From Mesorhizobium huakuii (GTDB taxonomy: Bacteria; Pseudomonadota; Alphaproteobacteria; Rhizobiales; Rhizobiaceae): 64,000 bases of DNA. How positions within the stretch are numbered: position 1 is the first letter of the stretch; the number at the start of each line of letters is the position of its first letter. The notes beneath the pieces were generated by a model. That model was given only the letters and a program-made list of their open reading frames with translations, did no database searches and was not told the origin of the DNA. Both the position numbers and the translations under genes were made by a program. The stretch lies in assembly GCF_014189455.1 (NCBI RefSeq), contig NZ_CP050296.1, positions 992,001 to 1,056,000 on the forward strand, written 5' to 3'. Below are positions 41,737-51,612 of the stretch, piece after piece.

Positions 41737-42951
41737 ATGACGATCCAGAGCAAATTCAGCGGCCTCGGCACCGATGCCGCACCCGGACAGGAGGTCCGCC
41801 AGCTGGCCGGCGGCATCGACACGATGTTGCGCGGCGACGCGATCATCGGACGGCCGGTGGACTTTTCGCATGGTGACGTCGACGCGTTCACCCCGACGCC
41901 CGGCTCGTTCGAGGTCTTTTCAGCCGGCGTCGAAGCGGGCGGCAAGCAGGCCTATACCGAATATCGCGGCGATCTCGGCATCCGCGAGGAACTCGCCGGG
42001 CGGCTCGCAGGTTTCACCGGAGCGCCTGTCGATGCCCGCGACGGCCTGATCATCACGCCGGGCACCCAGGGCGCGCTGTTCCTGGCCGTCGCCTCGACCG
42101 TGTCGCGGGGCGATAAGGTGGCGATCGTCCAGCCCGATTATTTTGCCAACCGCAAACTGGTGGAGTTCTGCGAAGGCGAAATGCTGCCCGTGCGCATGGA
42201 CTATGCGACGGCCGAAGGCCGCTCGGGCCTCGACCTCGGCCAGCTGGAAGATGCGTTCAAAGCGGGTGCGAAAATCTTCCTGTTCTCGAACCCCAACAAC
42301 CCGGCAGGCGTCGTATACTCCCGCGCAGAGATCGAGACGATTGCCGCTCTGGCAAGCCGGTACAACGCCACCGTCATCGTCGACCAGCTTTACGCCCGCC
42401 TCCTGTATCCAGGCGTGGATTACACCCATTTGCGCGCGCAGAAATTGGATGCGGAAAAAATCGTCACCATCATGGGACCGTCGAAGACGGAATCGCTCAG
42501 CGGCTATCGGCTTGGGGTGGCCTTCGGATCGAGAGAAATCATTGCCCGGATGGAGAAGCTGCAGGCAATCGTCTCGCTCCGCGCCGGCGGTTATAGCCAG
42601 GCCGTTTTGCGCACATGGTTCGACGAACCGGCCGGCTGGATGGAGCAGCGCATTCGCCAGCACCAGGCTATCCGCGATGATTTGTTGAAGGTTTTCCGCG
42701 CGACTTCAGGCATTCAGGTCCGCACGACCGAAGCCGGCAGCTACATTTTTCCGGCCCTGCCTCCCCTGTCCGTGACAGGTGGTGATTTTGTCCGCATCCT
42801 GCGGCTGCAGGCAGGCGTCATCGTGACACCGGGAACGGAGTTCAGTCCGTTCTCCGAAAACAGCGTGCGGCTGAACTTTTCGCAGGACCACGCCGCCGCC
42901 GTTGCCGCCTGCGAGCGTCTGGTGGCTCTCGTCGACCGGTATCGCGCATGA
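41737..42951 (+). CDS. Class I/II PLP-dependent aminotransferase
   Basis: 404 residues, fold type I. PLP residues: Asn188 (SNPNNPAGVV), Asp216 and Tyr219 (VIVDQLYARL), Lys250 (MGPSKTESLSGYRLG) and Arg258. Likely an amino-acid:2-oxoacid transaminase; substrate unknown. It is convergent with the sarcosine-oxidase operon and divergent from the CocE-type hydrolase. Confidence 0.92.
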   Translation: MTIQSKFSGLGTDAAPGQEVRQLAGGIDTMLRGDAIIGRPVDFSHGDVDAFTPTPGSFEVFSAGVEAGGKQAYTEYRGDLGIREELAGRLAGFTGAPVDARDGLIITPGTQGALFLAVASTVSRGDKVAIVQPDYFANRKLVEFCEGEMLPVRMDYATAEGRSGLDLGQLEDAFKAGAKIFLFSNPNNPAGVVYSRAEIETIAALASRYNATVIVDQLYARLLYPGVDYTHLRAQKLDAEKIVTIMGPSKTESLSGYRLGVAFGSREIIARMEKLQAIVSLRAGGYSQAVLRTWFDEPAGWMEQRIRQHQAIRDDLLKVFRATSGIQVRTTEAGSYIFPALPPLSVTGGDFVRILRLQAGVIVTPGTEFSPFSENSVRLNFSQDHAAAVAACERLVALVDRYRA

Positions 42952-42987
42952 GCGGAAATGACCGCGCAGGATCCAGGCGAGGCCGAA

Positions 42988-43662
42988 CTATTCAGCAGGG
43001 TAAAGAGCCGCGAATTGAAAGCCGGCATTCGTTCCCGCCGCGGTCTCGGTCAGGACATCCAGCGCAAACGCCGCCGAGGCGATGTCGATGAAGATGTCGT
43101 AGGACATCGCGCCGAAACGGTCGAGGCGGACCACCACCGCATCCAGATGCAAGGCGCGGGTCTGGGCGAGATCACCGGACTTCAGGCTTTCCGGTCTCAG
43201 ATCGGCCATCGAAATCCGTCGCATCAGAGCGGGCGCCGCGGGACCCGATATCACGAACCATGCCCAACCCTCGTCGCGATAGGCGTCGTAGCCCTTGGAG
43301 GGAAGCTGACTGTCGCGCCACGCCTTGCGCAGCTCGCGCAGCCGCGCACTGCTGCCGCCGGGAGGTGCGGCCAGCAGCACCTCCTGCTGGCCAAGTCGCA
43401 GCACTGATGTGCCGCAAGGCAAGGTAAGGGCGGTGTTCACCGCCTTGGGCGCAGATAGACCTGCCTCACCGAGCCAGTCCAGCGTACCGGGGCCACGCAG
43501 CCCGAAGCGCTCGGTCTGCGTGCAGTCGAAAACGACGTTCTCATTGGCTCCGGGGAGGCCATCTCTTCGCGCAAGGCGATGCGCCAAGGCGTGGTGGCGC
43601 AGGCTTGGATCAATACCTCCGGGATGACTGCCCGATGTTCCGCTGTGGCTGACCGGGGCCAT
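42988..43662 (-). CDS. soxG: Sarcosine oxidase gamma subunit-like protein
   Basis: 224 residues, with the SoxG pattern FGLRGPGTLDWLGEAGL, GTSVLRLGQQEVLLAAP, AWFVISGPAAPALMRRI and MSYDIFIDIASAAFALDVL. Small subunit of the heterotetrameric enzyme. ATG at 43662 overlaps no gene but lies one base after the soxA stop, with AGGAG upstream. Last gene of the soxBDAG order. Confidence 0.88.
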   Translation of the reverse strand: MAPVSHSGTSGSHPGGIDPSLRHHALAHRLARRDGLPGANENVVFDCTQTERFGLRGPGTLDWLGEAGLSAPKAVNTALTLPCGTSVLRLGQQEVLLAAPPGGSSARLRELRKAWRDSQLPSKGYDAYRDEGWAWFVISGPAAPALMRRISMADLRPESLKSGDLAQTRALHLDAVVVRLDRFGAMSYDIFIDIASAAFALDVLTETAAGTNAGFQFAALYPAE

Positions 43663-43663
43663 C

Positions 43664-46557
43664 CTACATCTCCTGCCGTTGGTTTTCGGGATCGTAGAAC
43701 GGCGCGGGCACCACTTTGGCCTGCACTTCCTTGCCGCACAGGCCGCGTATACGCAGGCTGGATCCTGGCGTCGCGTCGCGCGGGTCGGCATAGGCCAGCC
43801 CGATCCATTTGCCCAGGGTCGGCGAAAAGCAGGTCGAGGTGACGAAGCCCACTGGGCGTCCGTCCCGCAGCACGAGGCAGGATTCCGCAAGCCGGATACC
43901 ATGGCCCTCGTGCAATTCGAAGCCACAGAGCTTGCGCTTCAGGCCGAGTCTGCCGCGTGCCTCGATGGCAGTCTTGCCGACATAGCGCGTCTTGGCCTTC
44001 GACAGTGCCCATCCCATGCTCAGCTCGTCTGGCGTCGACAGTGCGTCGGTATCCTGGCCGATGATGATGTGGCCCTTTTCCAGACGCAGGATGCGCGAGG
44101 CCTCCAGCCCATAGGGTTGCAGACCATAGGGTGCGCCCACCTCCAGCAGTTTTCGCCAGAGCGCCGCGCCGAAGGATTGCGGCACGTGCAGCTCATAGCT
44201 CAGCTCGCCGGTAAAGCCGATGCGCATGATGCGCGCCGGGCATCCGCCGATCACGCCGCTGCGGCCATTGAGATAGGGAAAGCCGTCCGGGGAGAGATCG
44301 ATGTCGCTCCCCAGCGCCTCGAGCACCTTGCGCGCCGAAGGGCCGGTGACATTGATGGCGGCGAAGGCGGCGGTGACGTTCTGGATATCGACCCACATGC
44401 CCCACTGCGTGTTCAGGAACAGCATGTCGGTGAAGACACGGGCGACGGCGCCGGTGGTGGCGGTCACATAGAATTCGGTCTCGGACAGCCGGTAAGCCAC
44501 GCCGTCATCGATGACCGATCCCATGTCGTTCAGCATCAGGCAGTAGCGCACGCGCCCCACCGGCTGCCTGGCATGCGCCATCGTATAGATGCGGTCGAGG
44601 AAAGCGCCGGCGTCCGGCCCGCGGATCGCCAGCTTGCCCAGGGTCGAGACGTCAAGCATGCCGGCCTTGCCACGCACCAGCGTGACCTCGTCGGAGATCG
44701 TCCTGCGGACATCGCGATCTCCGCCGTAATGCAGCGGTCGCCACCACGCACCGACCGGTGTCAGCTTCGCGCCGGCGGCGACATGTTCGGCGTGGATCGC
44801 CGTATGTCGGTACGGCACATGGTTCGGGCCGGCCAGCAGTCCCAATTTTTCCGGACCGAATGGCGGCCGCGAGGTCGTGATACCGACCTCACCCACTGTG
44901 CGGCCCGTTTCCGCCGCGACGATCCTGGCCGTTGCCAGTGCGGAATGCCGTCCCTGCGACGGCCCCATGCCGACAGTGGAATAGCGCTTCACCAGCTCGA
45001 GCTCGCTATAACCGTCGCTGACGGCGTTCTTGATATCCTTGACCTGCAGATCCTCGTCGAAATCCACGAAATCCCGCCCCTTGGCGTGGGCGGACAGCTG
45101 CTGAAAATGGTTCATCCCTGCCGCGCTGGCATCCGGGAGGATAGCCGGCAGGCCGGCATCATACCCCGCCCCTCGTGCCGCGGCCGCACCAGCGATCTCG
45201 CCGCTGCGCAGCACCGCGTTCAGCTCGAAATAGCCTGCCGCGGATCCGGCGACGTGAAACGCTTCCGGCAGATTGCTCAGCACGAATTGCCGGCTGGCTT
45301 CGTCAAATTCGAGCTTCGCGCCGGCATGCAGCGGCAACTGGTAGGACGGCGTGTAGCCCGCGGCGACCACGAGATGATCGCACTCCAGCGCCCCCGTGCC
45401 ATGTTCCGGCGTGCTGAAGCGGATGGCTCGGACATGGCGATTGCCCGCGGTCCCCAACGCTTCCGTGACGGTGACATTCCAGATAATCCGGACGCCGCGC
45501 TCGACGAGGTTTTTCGCGAGGGTTTTGTCGGATGCATCGGCAGCCGGGTCGAGAATGGCGACCAGCGGCACGCCTGCATCGAGAAGGTCGAGAGCCGCAA
45601 AATATCCGTCCCGGTTGCCGGCAAAGACCACGGCGCGCCGGCCAGGGCGAACCGCATAGTGGCGCATCAGCCGCTGCGCGGCGGACGACAGGAGGATGCC
45701 CGGCAGGTCGTTGTTGCGGAACACCAAGGGCTGTTCATGCGACCCCGCGCCACCACGACCTGTCTGGCACGAACACGGTAGAGCGTCTCGCCCTGCAGCA
45801 CCGGAAGCCAGTTGTCGGCAAACCAGCCATTGCAGGTCGCACCGGTCAGCACCCGCAGATTGCCGAGCTTTTCGGCAGCGTCGCGCAGCGCCTCCAAAGT
45901 CGCCTCCGCCTCCGCCGTCTCGAGCCCGAAGCGCGCATAGGTCAATGCCCCGCCGAGTTCCGGGTTCAAATCGACAAGCAGCACCTGCGCACCCGCCTCG
46001 GCTGCCTTGATGGCGGCCGAAAGCCCAGCCGGGCCTGCGCCGACCACCAGCACGTCTGTGTGCAGATTTTCCCTGATGTAATGGCCATGACCGGCGGTGA
46101 GATCGACCTTGCCGAGACCGGCCGATCTGCGGATCATCGGCTCCCAGAATTTGAGCCAGCTCTTCGCGCCGGGGCCAAAGAAGCTGCGGTAGTAGAACCC
46201 GACGGGCATGAAGCGGCCCAGCCTGTCGAGCACGGCGCCGCGATCGTGCTCGGCGGTGCCGTTGACGTTCTGGGCGGTGACCTTCAGCCCCTCGGCGATC
46301 GGGCGCAGATCAGCCCGCACATTCGGCTCGTCAGGCAGTTGCACCAGCGTGTTGGCGTCCTGCCCGGCCATGGTGAGGATGCCGCGCGGACGGTGGTATT
46401 TGAAGGAGCGCGACAGGATCCAGCGATCGCTGCCGGCCATGGCGGAGGCAATGCAGTCGCCGGAGAAACCTTCAAGCGCTCGGCCGTCGAAATCAAAGCG
46501 GATTTTTCGGGTGCGATCGAGACGCGATCCCCAGGGAAGCGGCAACCGTTCGGTCAT
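43664..46557 (-). pseudogene. soxA: Sarcosine oxidase alpha subunit-like gene, frameshifted
   Basis: The N-terminal part (from ATG 46557) has the Fer2-like domain (KIRFDFDGRALEGFSGDCIASAM) and NAD-binding motif VVGAGPAGLS (171-180); near 45745-45750 the frame is lost after VRARQVVVA and continues in another frame as LVFRNNDLPGILLSSAAQRLMRHYAV, followed by the Fer2_BFD-like and aminomethyltransferase (GCV_T) domains. Adding one base (restoring VVVATGSHEQPLVFRNNDLPG) would rejoin a full-length protein of about 963 residues. Only this one defect is seen in the long gene, so a sequencing error or very recent mutation is likely. Confidence 0.9.
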
Positions 46558-46558
46558 G

Positions 46559-46810
46559 TCAGGCAGGCTTTCGATTGGGGAGATAGGTGGCCAGGATCTG
46601 GTCGCTGACGGTGTGGCGTTCGGCGATCAGCACTGTGTTGGACGGTGTGTGCCGCCACCACTCCCGCATCACGCCGAGCGGGTTCTCGGCGTAGAAGAGG
46701 GCTTCGATCAGCTGCTCCGGCTGTTCGGCGTCGGCCGCGCGGACCGGTCCGAGATACTGGAATTCGGTGATGTTGCGTGGCCCATTCACCGGGCAGGTCA
46801 AAAGCTTCAT
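46559..46810 (-). CDS. soxD: Sarcosine oxidase delta subunit-like protein with altered zinc motif
   Basis: 83 residues: TCPVNGPRNITEFQYLG at the N-terminus and ENPLGVMREWWRHTPSNTVLIAERHT later. In classical SoxD a zinc ion is held by C-x2-C and H-x3-C. Here Cys6 and His54 are kept but the second and fourth cysteines are Asn9 and Asn58, so the zinc site is probably lost. It sits between soxB (12 bases) and soxA (1 base). Confidence 0.88.
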   Translation of the reverse strand: MKLLTCPVNGPRNITEFQYLGPVRAADAEQPEQLIEALFYAENPLGVMREWWRHTPSNTVLIAERHTVSDQILATYLPNRKPA

Positions 46811-46822
46811 CGGGAGCACTCG

Positions 46823-48064
46823 TCAGTGGCTGGCGGCCGTGGCGCCCATCTCGTTCAGCAGCGCGAAACTGTCGAACCGGCTGAGGTCGAATGGTTTCAG
46901 GACATCGGGCACGCGCCCGGTGGCGATGGTCTCGGCCATGCGCTTGCCGGCCACGGGCGTCGCCTTGAAGCCCCAGGTGCCCCAGCCACAGTCGAGCCAG
47001 TAGTTCTTCAGCGGCGACGCCCCCATGATCGGGCTGTAGTCCGGCGTCATGTCGGTAATCCCGGCCCATTGCCGCAACAGCTTGACCTTGTGCAGGAACG
47101 GGAAGAGATGCAGCGCGCCTTCGGCGAGATGTTCCTTCTGGTCCAGCGTCGAGCGGGTCGATGCCAGTTGGTAAGGATCGGAGCCGCCGCCGATGACGAC
47201 CTCGCCCCGCGAGGACTGCACCAGGTAGGTGTGCAGATTGGCGGATGAGACGAGTATGTCCAGGAATGGCTTCAGCGGCTGCGTCACCATCGCCTGCAGC
47301 GGGAAACAGCGGATCGGCAGCCGGATGCCCGCCATGGCGGCGACCTGGCCATTGAGCCCGCCGACGGCCTGCAGCACTTGGCCCACGGCAATCGTACCAC
47401 GGTTCGTCCTGACATGGGTGACCCGGTCGCCCGCCTGCTCGAAGCCGGTCACCTCGGTGCGTTGATGGATCTCCCCGCCGCGCGCGCCGGCATGCCTGGC
47501 GTAGCCCCAGGCCATGGCATCATGGCGGGCGGTGCCGCCATCGGCATGCCAGAGCCCGCCCATCACCTCATGCTGGCCGCCAAGATCAAGGTTGAGATGC
47601 GGGCAAAGTTCCTTCACCGTCTGGACATCGACCACTTCGATCCTTGTGCCCATATGCTTGCCCATCTCGGCACGCAGATGGAAACTACGCAGCGTCGCCT
47701 CGGAATGCGCGAGTGTCAGCTGCCCGCGCTGCGAAAACATCACGTTGAAGCCGAGATCCCGCGACATCGTCTCGAACAGTTCGACGCCTTCCTTGTAGAA
47801 GCGCACCGATTCCTCGGTCATGTAGTTCGAGCGGATCGTGGTGGTGTTGCGCGCCGTATTGCCGCCGGCGAGATAGCCCTTTTCCAGCACGGCGACATTG
47901 CGGATGCCATGCACATTGGACAAATAGTAAGCCGCCGCGAGGCCGTGACCGCCGCCGCCGATGATCACCACGTCGTAGGATCGTTTCAGGTCGGGCGTCG
48001 GAGGGATGTCGCGAAAGGGAACATGCCTCGAACGCAGGCCGTATTTCAGCAGAGAGAAAGGCAT
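46823..48064 (-). CDS. soxB: Sarcosine oxidase beta subunit-like flavoprotein
   Basis: 413 residues, DAO-family FAD enzyme: DVVIIGGGGHGLAAAYYL (FAD motif at 36-41), NTARNTTTIRSNY, then LDCGWGTWGFKATPVAGKRMAETI at the C-terminus. It carries the oxidation site of the heterotetramer that demethylates sarcosine (or a related secondary amine) to glycine with transfer of the methyl unit to tetrahydrofolate by SoxA. ATG 48064 has AGGAAA upstream. First gene of soxBDAG; divergent from a LysR gene. Confidence 0.92.
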   Translation of the reverse strand: MPFSLLKYGLRSRHVPFRDIPPTPDLKRSYDVVIIGGGGHGLAAAYYLSNVHGIRNVAVLEKGYLAGGNTARNTTTIRSNYMTEESVRFYKEGVELFETMSRDLGFNVMFSQRGQLTLAHSEATLRSFHLRAEMGKHMGTRIEVVDVQTVKELCPHLNLDLGGQHEVMGGLWHADGGTARHDAMAWGYARHAGARGGEIHQRTEVTGFEQAGDRVTHVRTNRGTIAVGQVLQAVGGLNGQVAAMAGIRLPIRCFPLQAMVTQPLKPFLDILVSSANLHTYLVQSSRGEVVIGGGSDPYQLASTRSTLDQKEHLAEGALHLFPFLHKVKLLRQWAGITDMTPDYSPIMGASPLKNYWLDCGWGTWGFKATPVAGKRMAETIATGRVPDVLKPFDLSRFDSFALLNEMGATAASH

Positions 48065-48192
48065 GATTTCCTGCGGTTCAGGGCTGGGAATGGACTTCAG
48101 AAAAGCCACCGCGCCGACTTGGCGCAAGAAATCGTTCTTTACCCAGTGACCCCGTTTTCGTAATGCATGAGAAACCTGATTGAGGTCTCTCC

Positions 48193-49080
48193 ATGCGAAA
48201 CCTGCCGCATCTCATCTATCTGGAAGCCTTTGAGGCGGCGGCCCGGCATCTGAGCTTCACCCGGGCCGCCGAGGAGTTGAATTGCACCCAGGCGGCGATC
48301 AGCCAACGGGTTCGGGCGCTGGAGCAATTCTTCGCCCGGCCGCTTTTCCACCGGCGCAGCAACGGCCTGGAGCTTACCGAAGTCGGCACGGCCTATCTGC
48401 CGGGAATAGCCGAGGCCCTGGATCGGGCCGAGGCGGCGACCGAAGGGATGCTGGGCGCACAGGCGCAGGCCAGCGTGACCGTTTCAGCCCCGCTCAGCTT
48501 CGTTACGCTGTGGCTCGCACAGCACCTGGCTGGTTTCTCCGCCGCCCATCCGCGCATCGAGGTGCGGCTGAACAGCACGATCTGGACCGACCCCAATGTT
48601 GAGCTGGCGGATCTGAGCATTCTGGCACTCGATCCGTTGCAGCCGGTATCGGGTGCCGTGCAACTGGGACAGGAGCGGCTGATGCTTCTCTGCGACCCCG
48701 AGACTGGCCGCCAGGCCGGAGCCAAGCCCAGCGCGAACTGGCTCAACGCCGCCCGGCTCATCTACGTGCAGGGCAGGATGCAGCTGCTGGACCTCTGGGC
48801 GAAGCAGGAGAACATCGTGATCGCGCCGCAGAAAGCGCCGATCAAGGCCGACAATGCGGCGGCGGCATTGGAGATCGCGGCATGCGCCGGCGGCATCACC
48901 GCCGTCATGTCGACCTATGCGGCAAGCTACCTGGCTTCGGGGCGGCTGGTGGCGCCCTTCGGTCCCGGGGAAATCCTGCCCGTTGCCTTGCATGCGGTTC
49001 CCAATCAACAGCGCCGGCTTTCGCGGTCCGCGACGCTGTTCCTGCAATGGCTGTCAGGGGAGATACCGTTCCACCGCTAG
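48193..49080 (+). CDS. LysR family regulator (GcvA-like)
   Basis: 295 residues; helix-turn-helix LSFTRAAEELNCTQAAISQRVRALEQFFARPLFHR and the GcvA-type effector domain. It is divergent from soxBDAG with a 128-base intergenic region, so it probably activates that operon. GcvA relatives often respond to glycine or serine derivatives. Confidence 0.92.
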   Translation: MRNLPHLIYLEAFEAAARHLSFTRAAEELNCTQAAISQRVRALEQFFARPLFHRRSNGLELTEVGTAYLPGIAEALDRAEAATEGMLGAQAQASVTVSAPLSFVTLWLAQHLAGFSAAHPRIEVRLNSTIWTDPNVELADLSILALDPLQPVSGAVQLGQERLMLLCDPETGRQAGAKPSANWLNAARLIYVQGRMQLLDLWAKQENIVIAPQKAPIKADNAAAALEIAACAGGITAVMSTYAASYLASGRLVAPFGPGEILPVALHAVPNQQRRLSRSATLFLQWLSGEIPFHR

Positions 49081-49093
49081 ATCGAGCATTGCT

Positions 49094-49249
49094 TCAGCGG
49101 CGCCGGCTCGCGTGGCGGGCATGCTGGCGGATCTCCGAACGAGAAATGCCGGCATCCGCCAGTGTGCTGTCCGGAACCCGCCGCAAGCGCGCAAGCGTCT
49201 GGCGATAGACAAGCCAGCGGGTGAAACGGTCTCGAAGTTCGTACAACAT
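49094..49249 (-). CDS. DUF1127 small protein
   Basis: 51 residues: MLYELRDRFTRWLVYRQTLA followed by RLRRVPDSTLADAGISRSEI and an Arg-rich tail, a standard DUF1127 protein. Family members bind RNA and link phosphate or carbon metabolism to small-RNA turnover in related bacteria. AAAGGAG lies 7-8 bases before ATG 49249. Convergent with the LysR gene. Confidence 0.88.
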   Translation of the reverse strand: MLYELRDRFTRWLVYRQTLARLRRVPDSTLADAGISRSEIRQHARHASRRR

Positions 49250-49483
49250 GATCGTCTCCTTTGGCACGCGGGATGTCCACGGGCTTGGGCTCATCGAAAA
49301 CGCAAAGCATCTGCGCAAAGCGCATGCATGATCGAAAGGATTGCGCTGGCTCCCGGCGAAACGGGGCGCTTGCCAGTGTCTCGCCAGGCAGGATTGTCCA
49401 AGGCCGCCAACGCCTGCATACTTGCGCATCATGCCCGCTTCGGGCTACAGCCAAGGTCGCAAGGCTTTTTTCATTTCTGCAAA

Positions 49484-50353
49484 ATGGATATTGGCTGGGA
49501 CGATCTGAGGCTGTTTCTAGACGTTGCGCGGCTGGGTGGCCTGAGCGCGGCGACGGCAACCACGCGCCTCAGTGCAGCCACGCTTGGACGACGCGTCACC
49601 GCGCTCGAAAAGCAGATCGGCGAACCACTGTTCGTGCGCCAGCAGACCGGCTACCGGCTGACCCCGGTCGGGGAAGAACTGCTGCGGCGCGCCGAGGATG
49701 TCGAGGCGGCCATGCAATCGCTGACCCGCTGGCGCGAAGGCACCTTGCCCGACCGCATTGTCCGCGTCTCGGCCGGGCCATGGACCTCGGCTTTCATATC
49801 AGCCCATATCGGCGAGGTCTGGACCGTCGATGACGGCATAAGGGTGGAGTTCGTCACCACCACCGACCGGGTCGACATCGGTCGCCGTGCCGCCGATATC
49901 GGCATCCGCAGCGAGCGCCCGACCGAGCAGTGGCTGGCCGGCCGTCAGAGCGGCAAGGTCGCCCACGCGCTTTATTCCGGACGCCATCTGGTCAACGGCA
50001 TCGCCGCCGGCCTGTTTGTCGGCGTCACCGGCGAAGGCGCAAACATTGCCTCGGCGCGCTGGCTGCAAGCCCATCACGGCGACCGCATCGCCGTGCGCGG
50101 CAACAACACCCATTCGGTGCGCGAACTGGTGGCCGCCGGCGCCGGCCTCTCGGTCTTTCCATGCTTCGTCGGCGACAGCGATCCGCGGCTGGTCCGCGTC
50201 GCCCAGCCCATTCCCGAGCTCGAAACCGACCAATGGATCGTCACCCATCACGAGGAACGTCACGCCCCGCCGGTCCGAAAAGTCGCCGGCCGGCTTGCCG
50301 CCTTGATGCAAGCGCATCAGCCGCTGTTTCGTGGCCAGACGCCGATCCGATAA
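49484..50353 (+). CDS. LysR family regulator
   Basis: 289 residues; the helix-turn-helix (LRLFLDVARLGGLSAATATTRLSAATLGRRVTALEKQIGEPLFVRQQTGYRL) is followed by an effector domain with VDIGRRAADIGIRSERP. The DNA-binding part resembles the subgroup that includes regulators with WDDLRLF at the start. No obvious divergent target; the DUF1127 gene is upstream on the other strand. Confidence 0.9.
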   Translation: MDIGWDDLRLFLDVARLGGLSAATATTRLSAATLGRRVTALEKQIGEPLFVRQQTGYRLTPVGEELLRRAEDVEAAMQSLTRWREGTLPDRIVRVSAGPWTSAFISAHIGEVWTVDDGIRVEFVTTTDRVDIGRRAADIGIRSERPTEQWLAGRQSGKVAHALYSGRHLVNGIAAGLFVGVTGEGANIASARWLQAHHGDRIAVRGNNTHSVRELVAAGAGLSVFPCFVGDSDPRLVRVAQPIPELETDQWIVTHHEERHAPPVRKVAGRLAALMQAHQPLFRGQTPIR

Positions 50354-50471
50354 GCTCAACAATGACCCGGCCGCGGCGACCGCAGCAGCGCTCCGTATTC
50401 TCGCTTCTCCGCGTCGCCGTGAGCCGGGTGGCGGCAACCTTGCTACGGGCAGGCCCGCCTGCGGGGCTGAA

Positions 50472-51374
50472 CTATCCGAGAGTTTGACTGGCCAGCGCAT
50501 AGGTCACCGGCGCAACTGCGCCGCCGACGGCAAAATCGGTGAGGCGTTTGCCCATCGACATGGTGAGCACCGTATCGAAAACCGGCATTCCGCTGTGCGA
50601 CAGAAAGGCGGCGAACTCGCCACTGTCCATGTGGGTGTCGATCCGCAGGAAAGACCCCGAATGGTCGGCCACGTGCGGCCGGACGACCGCGACGGCGTCG
50701 GCGTCGCTTTGCGCCACGACCGGCCCCACGACATGGCCCCGCCCGAACGGCCGGCAGAGCGCGAAAGCGGTCAGCGTATCGCCCTTGAAAAGCCCGTAAC
50801 CGGCCGAGTGCGCGAAAAGCTTTTCGATGAGCGCCGCCCGCCTCACGCCAAAGCCTGCCGCATCGAGCGCGATCGCCGCGGAAATATCGCCTGCGTCCAA
50901 AATCCGGACATCGCCTCGAATATCTGCCGGCCTACCCGTCGTCTGCAAGCGGGCGATGCCCTGGCATTGATAAACGGTCTTCTCCGGCTGGAAGTCGAGC
51001 GACAGATAGAGCCGCCTTGCCGCGCGCGTTGCATTGAGGCGCAGATCGCGCCCGGCGACCCTCTCGAAAACCCGCTTCATCAGCCATTGCCCCGCCCCCA
51101 GCGTCTGCAGCCGCGGCGAGGTTATAACCATGCCCACGGTGGCGAAATCGGCACCATGCGCGAACCACATGGCCGAACCGAGAACCCGGCCGATCTCGTC
51201 CAGCGCCACGAACCCCTCTCCCGATTCACGCAGGAATTGCCAGTCCTCGGCGCGATGCGGCCATCCCACGGCGAGCGAGTGCGCGTGCAAGCGGTCCAGT
51301 TCGACGCCTTCGATGTCGCCGATCCGCATCGAGAAGGTATCGATTTTCAAGCTCCCGGACGGCTTCAAGTCCAT
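50472..51374 (-). CDS. GNAT family N-acetyltransferase with C-terminal domain (paralogue of 60607-61446)
   Basis: 300 residues. N-terminal GNAT domain (WPHRAEDWQFLRESGEGFVALDEIGRVLG, VITSPRLQTLGAGQWLMKRVFE, an acetyl-CoA loop) plus a second domain with AFALCRPFGRGHVVGPVVAQSDADA and SFLRIDTHMDSGEFAAFL. The same two-domain plan and shared phrases occur in the protein encoded at 60607-61446. Substrate unknown. Confidence 0.88.
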   Translation of the reverse strand: MDLKPSGSLKIDTFSMRIGDIEGVELDRLHAHSLAVGWPHRAEDWQFLRESGEGFVALDEIGRVLGSAMWFAHGADFATVGMVITSPRLQTLGAGQWLMKRVFERVAGRDLRLNATRAARRLYLSLDFQPEKTVYQCQGIARLQTTGRPADIRGDVRILDAGDISAAIALDAAGFGVRRAALIEKLFAHSAGYGLFKGDTLTAFALCRPFGRGHVVGPVVAQSDADAVAVVRPHVADHSGSFLRIDTHMDSGEFAAFLSHSGMPVFDTVLTMSMGKRLTDFAVGGAVAPVTYALASQTLG

Positions 51375-51612
51375 GCCTCTGAAAGATTCCCGAAAATTGA
51401 CTGGCTACACGCCGCAGCCGCCCTCTACCACCAACGCTAAACAAACAGGCCCATACGATTTGCTCGAAAGCCGCGTGCTTACGCAAGATTCAACTGAAAC
51501 ATTTCCGCTTTCGGCATGCAATCGCGTCGGAACGCGCACATTCTTTCCGGCAATGTTGCAACTATGGTCGACGGCACCGATCCCGGCGAACCCGAACGTT
51601 TTGAGGGCTGGA

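Noticed and set aside
43679-45781. Plus-strand frame of 700 codons opposite soxA
   Set aside because: Shadow of soxA with no recognisable domain; the sox genes on the other strand have full motifs.
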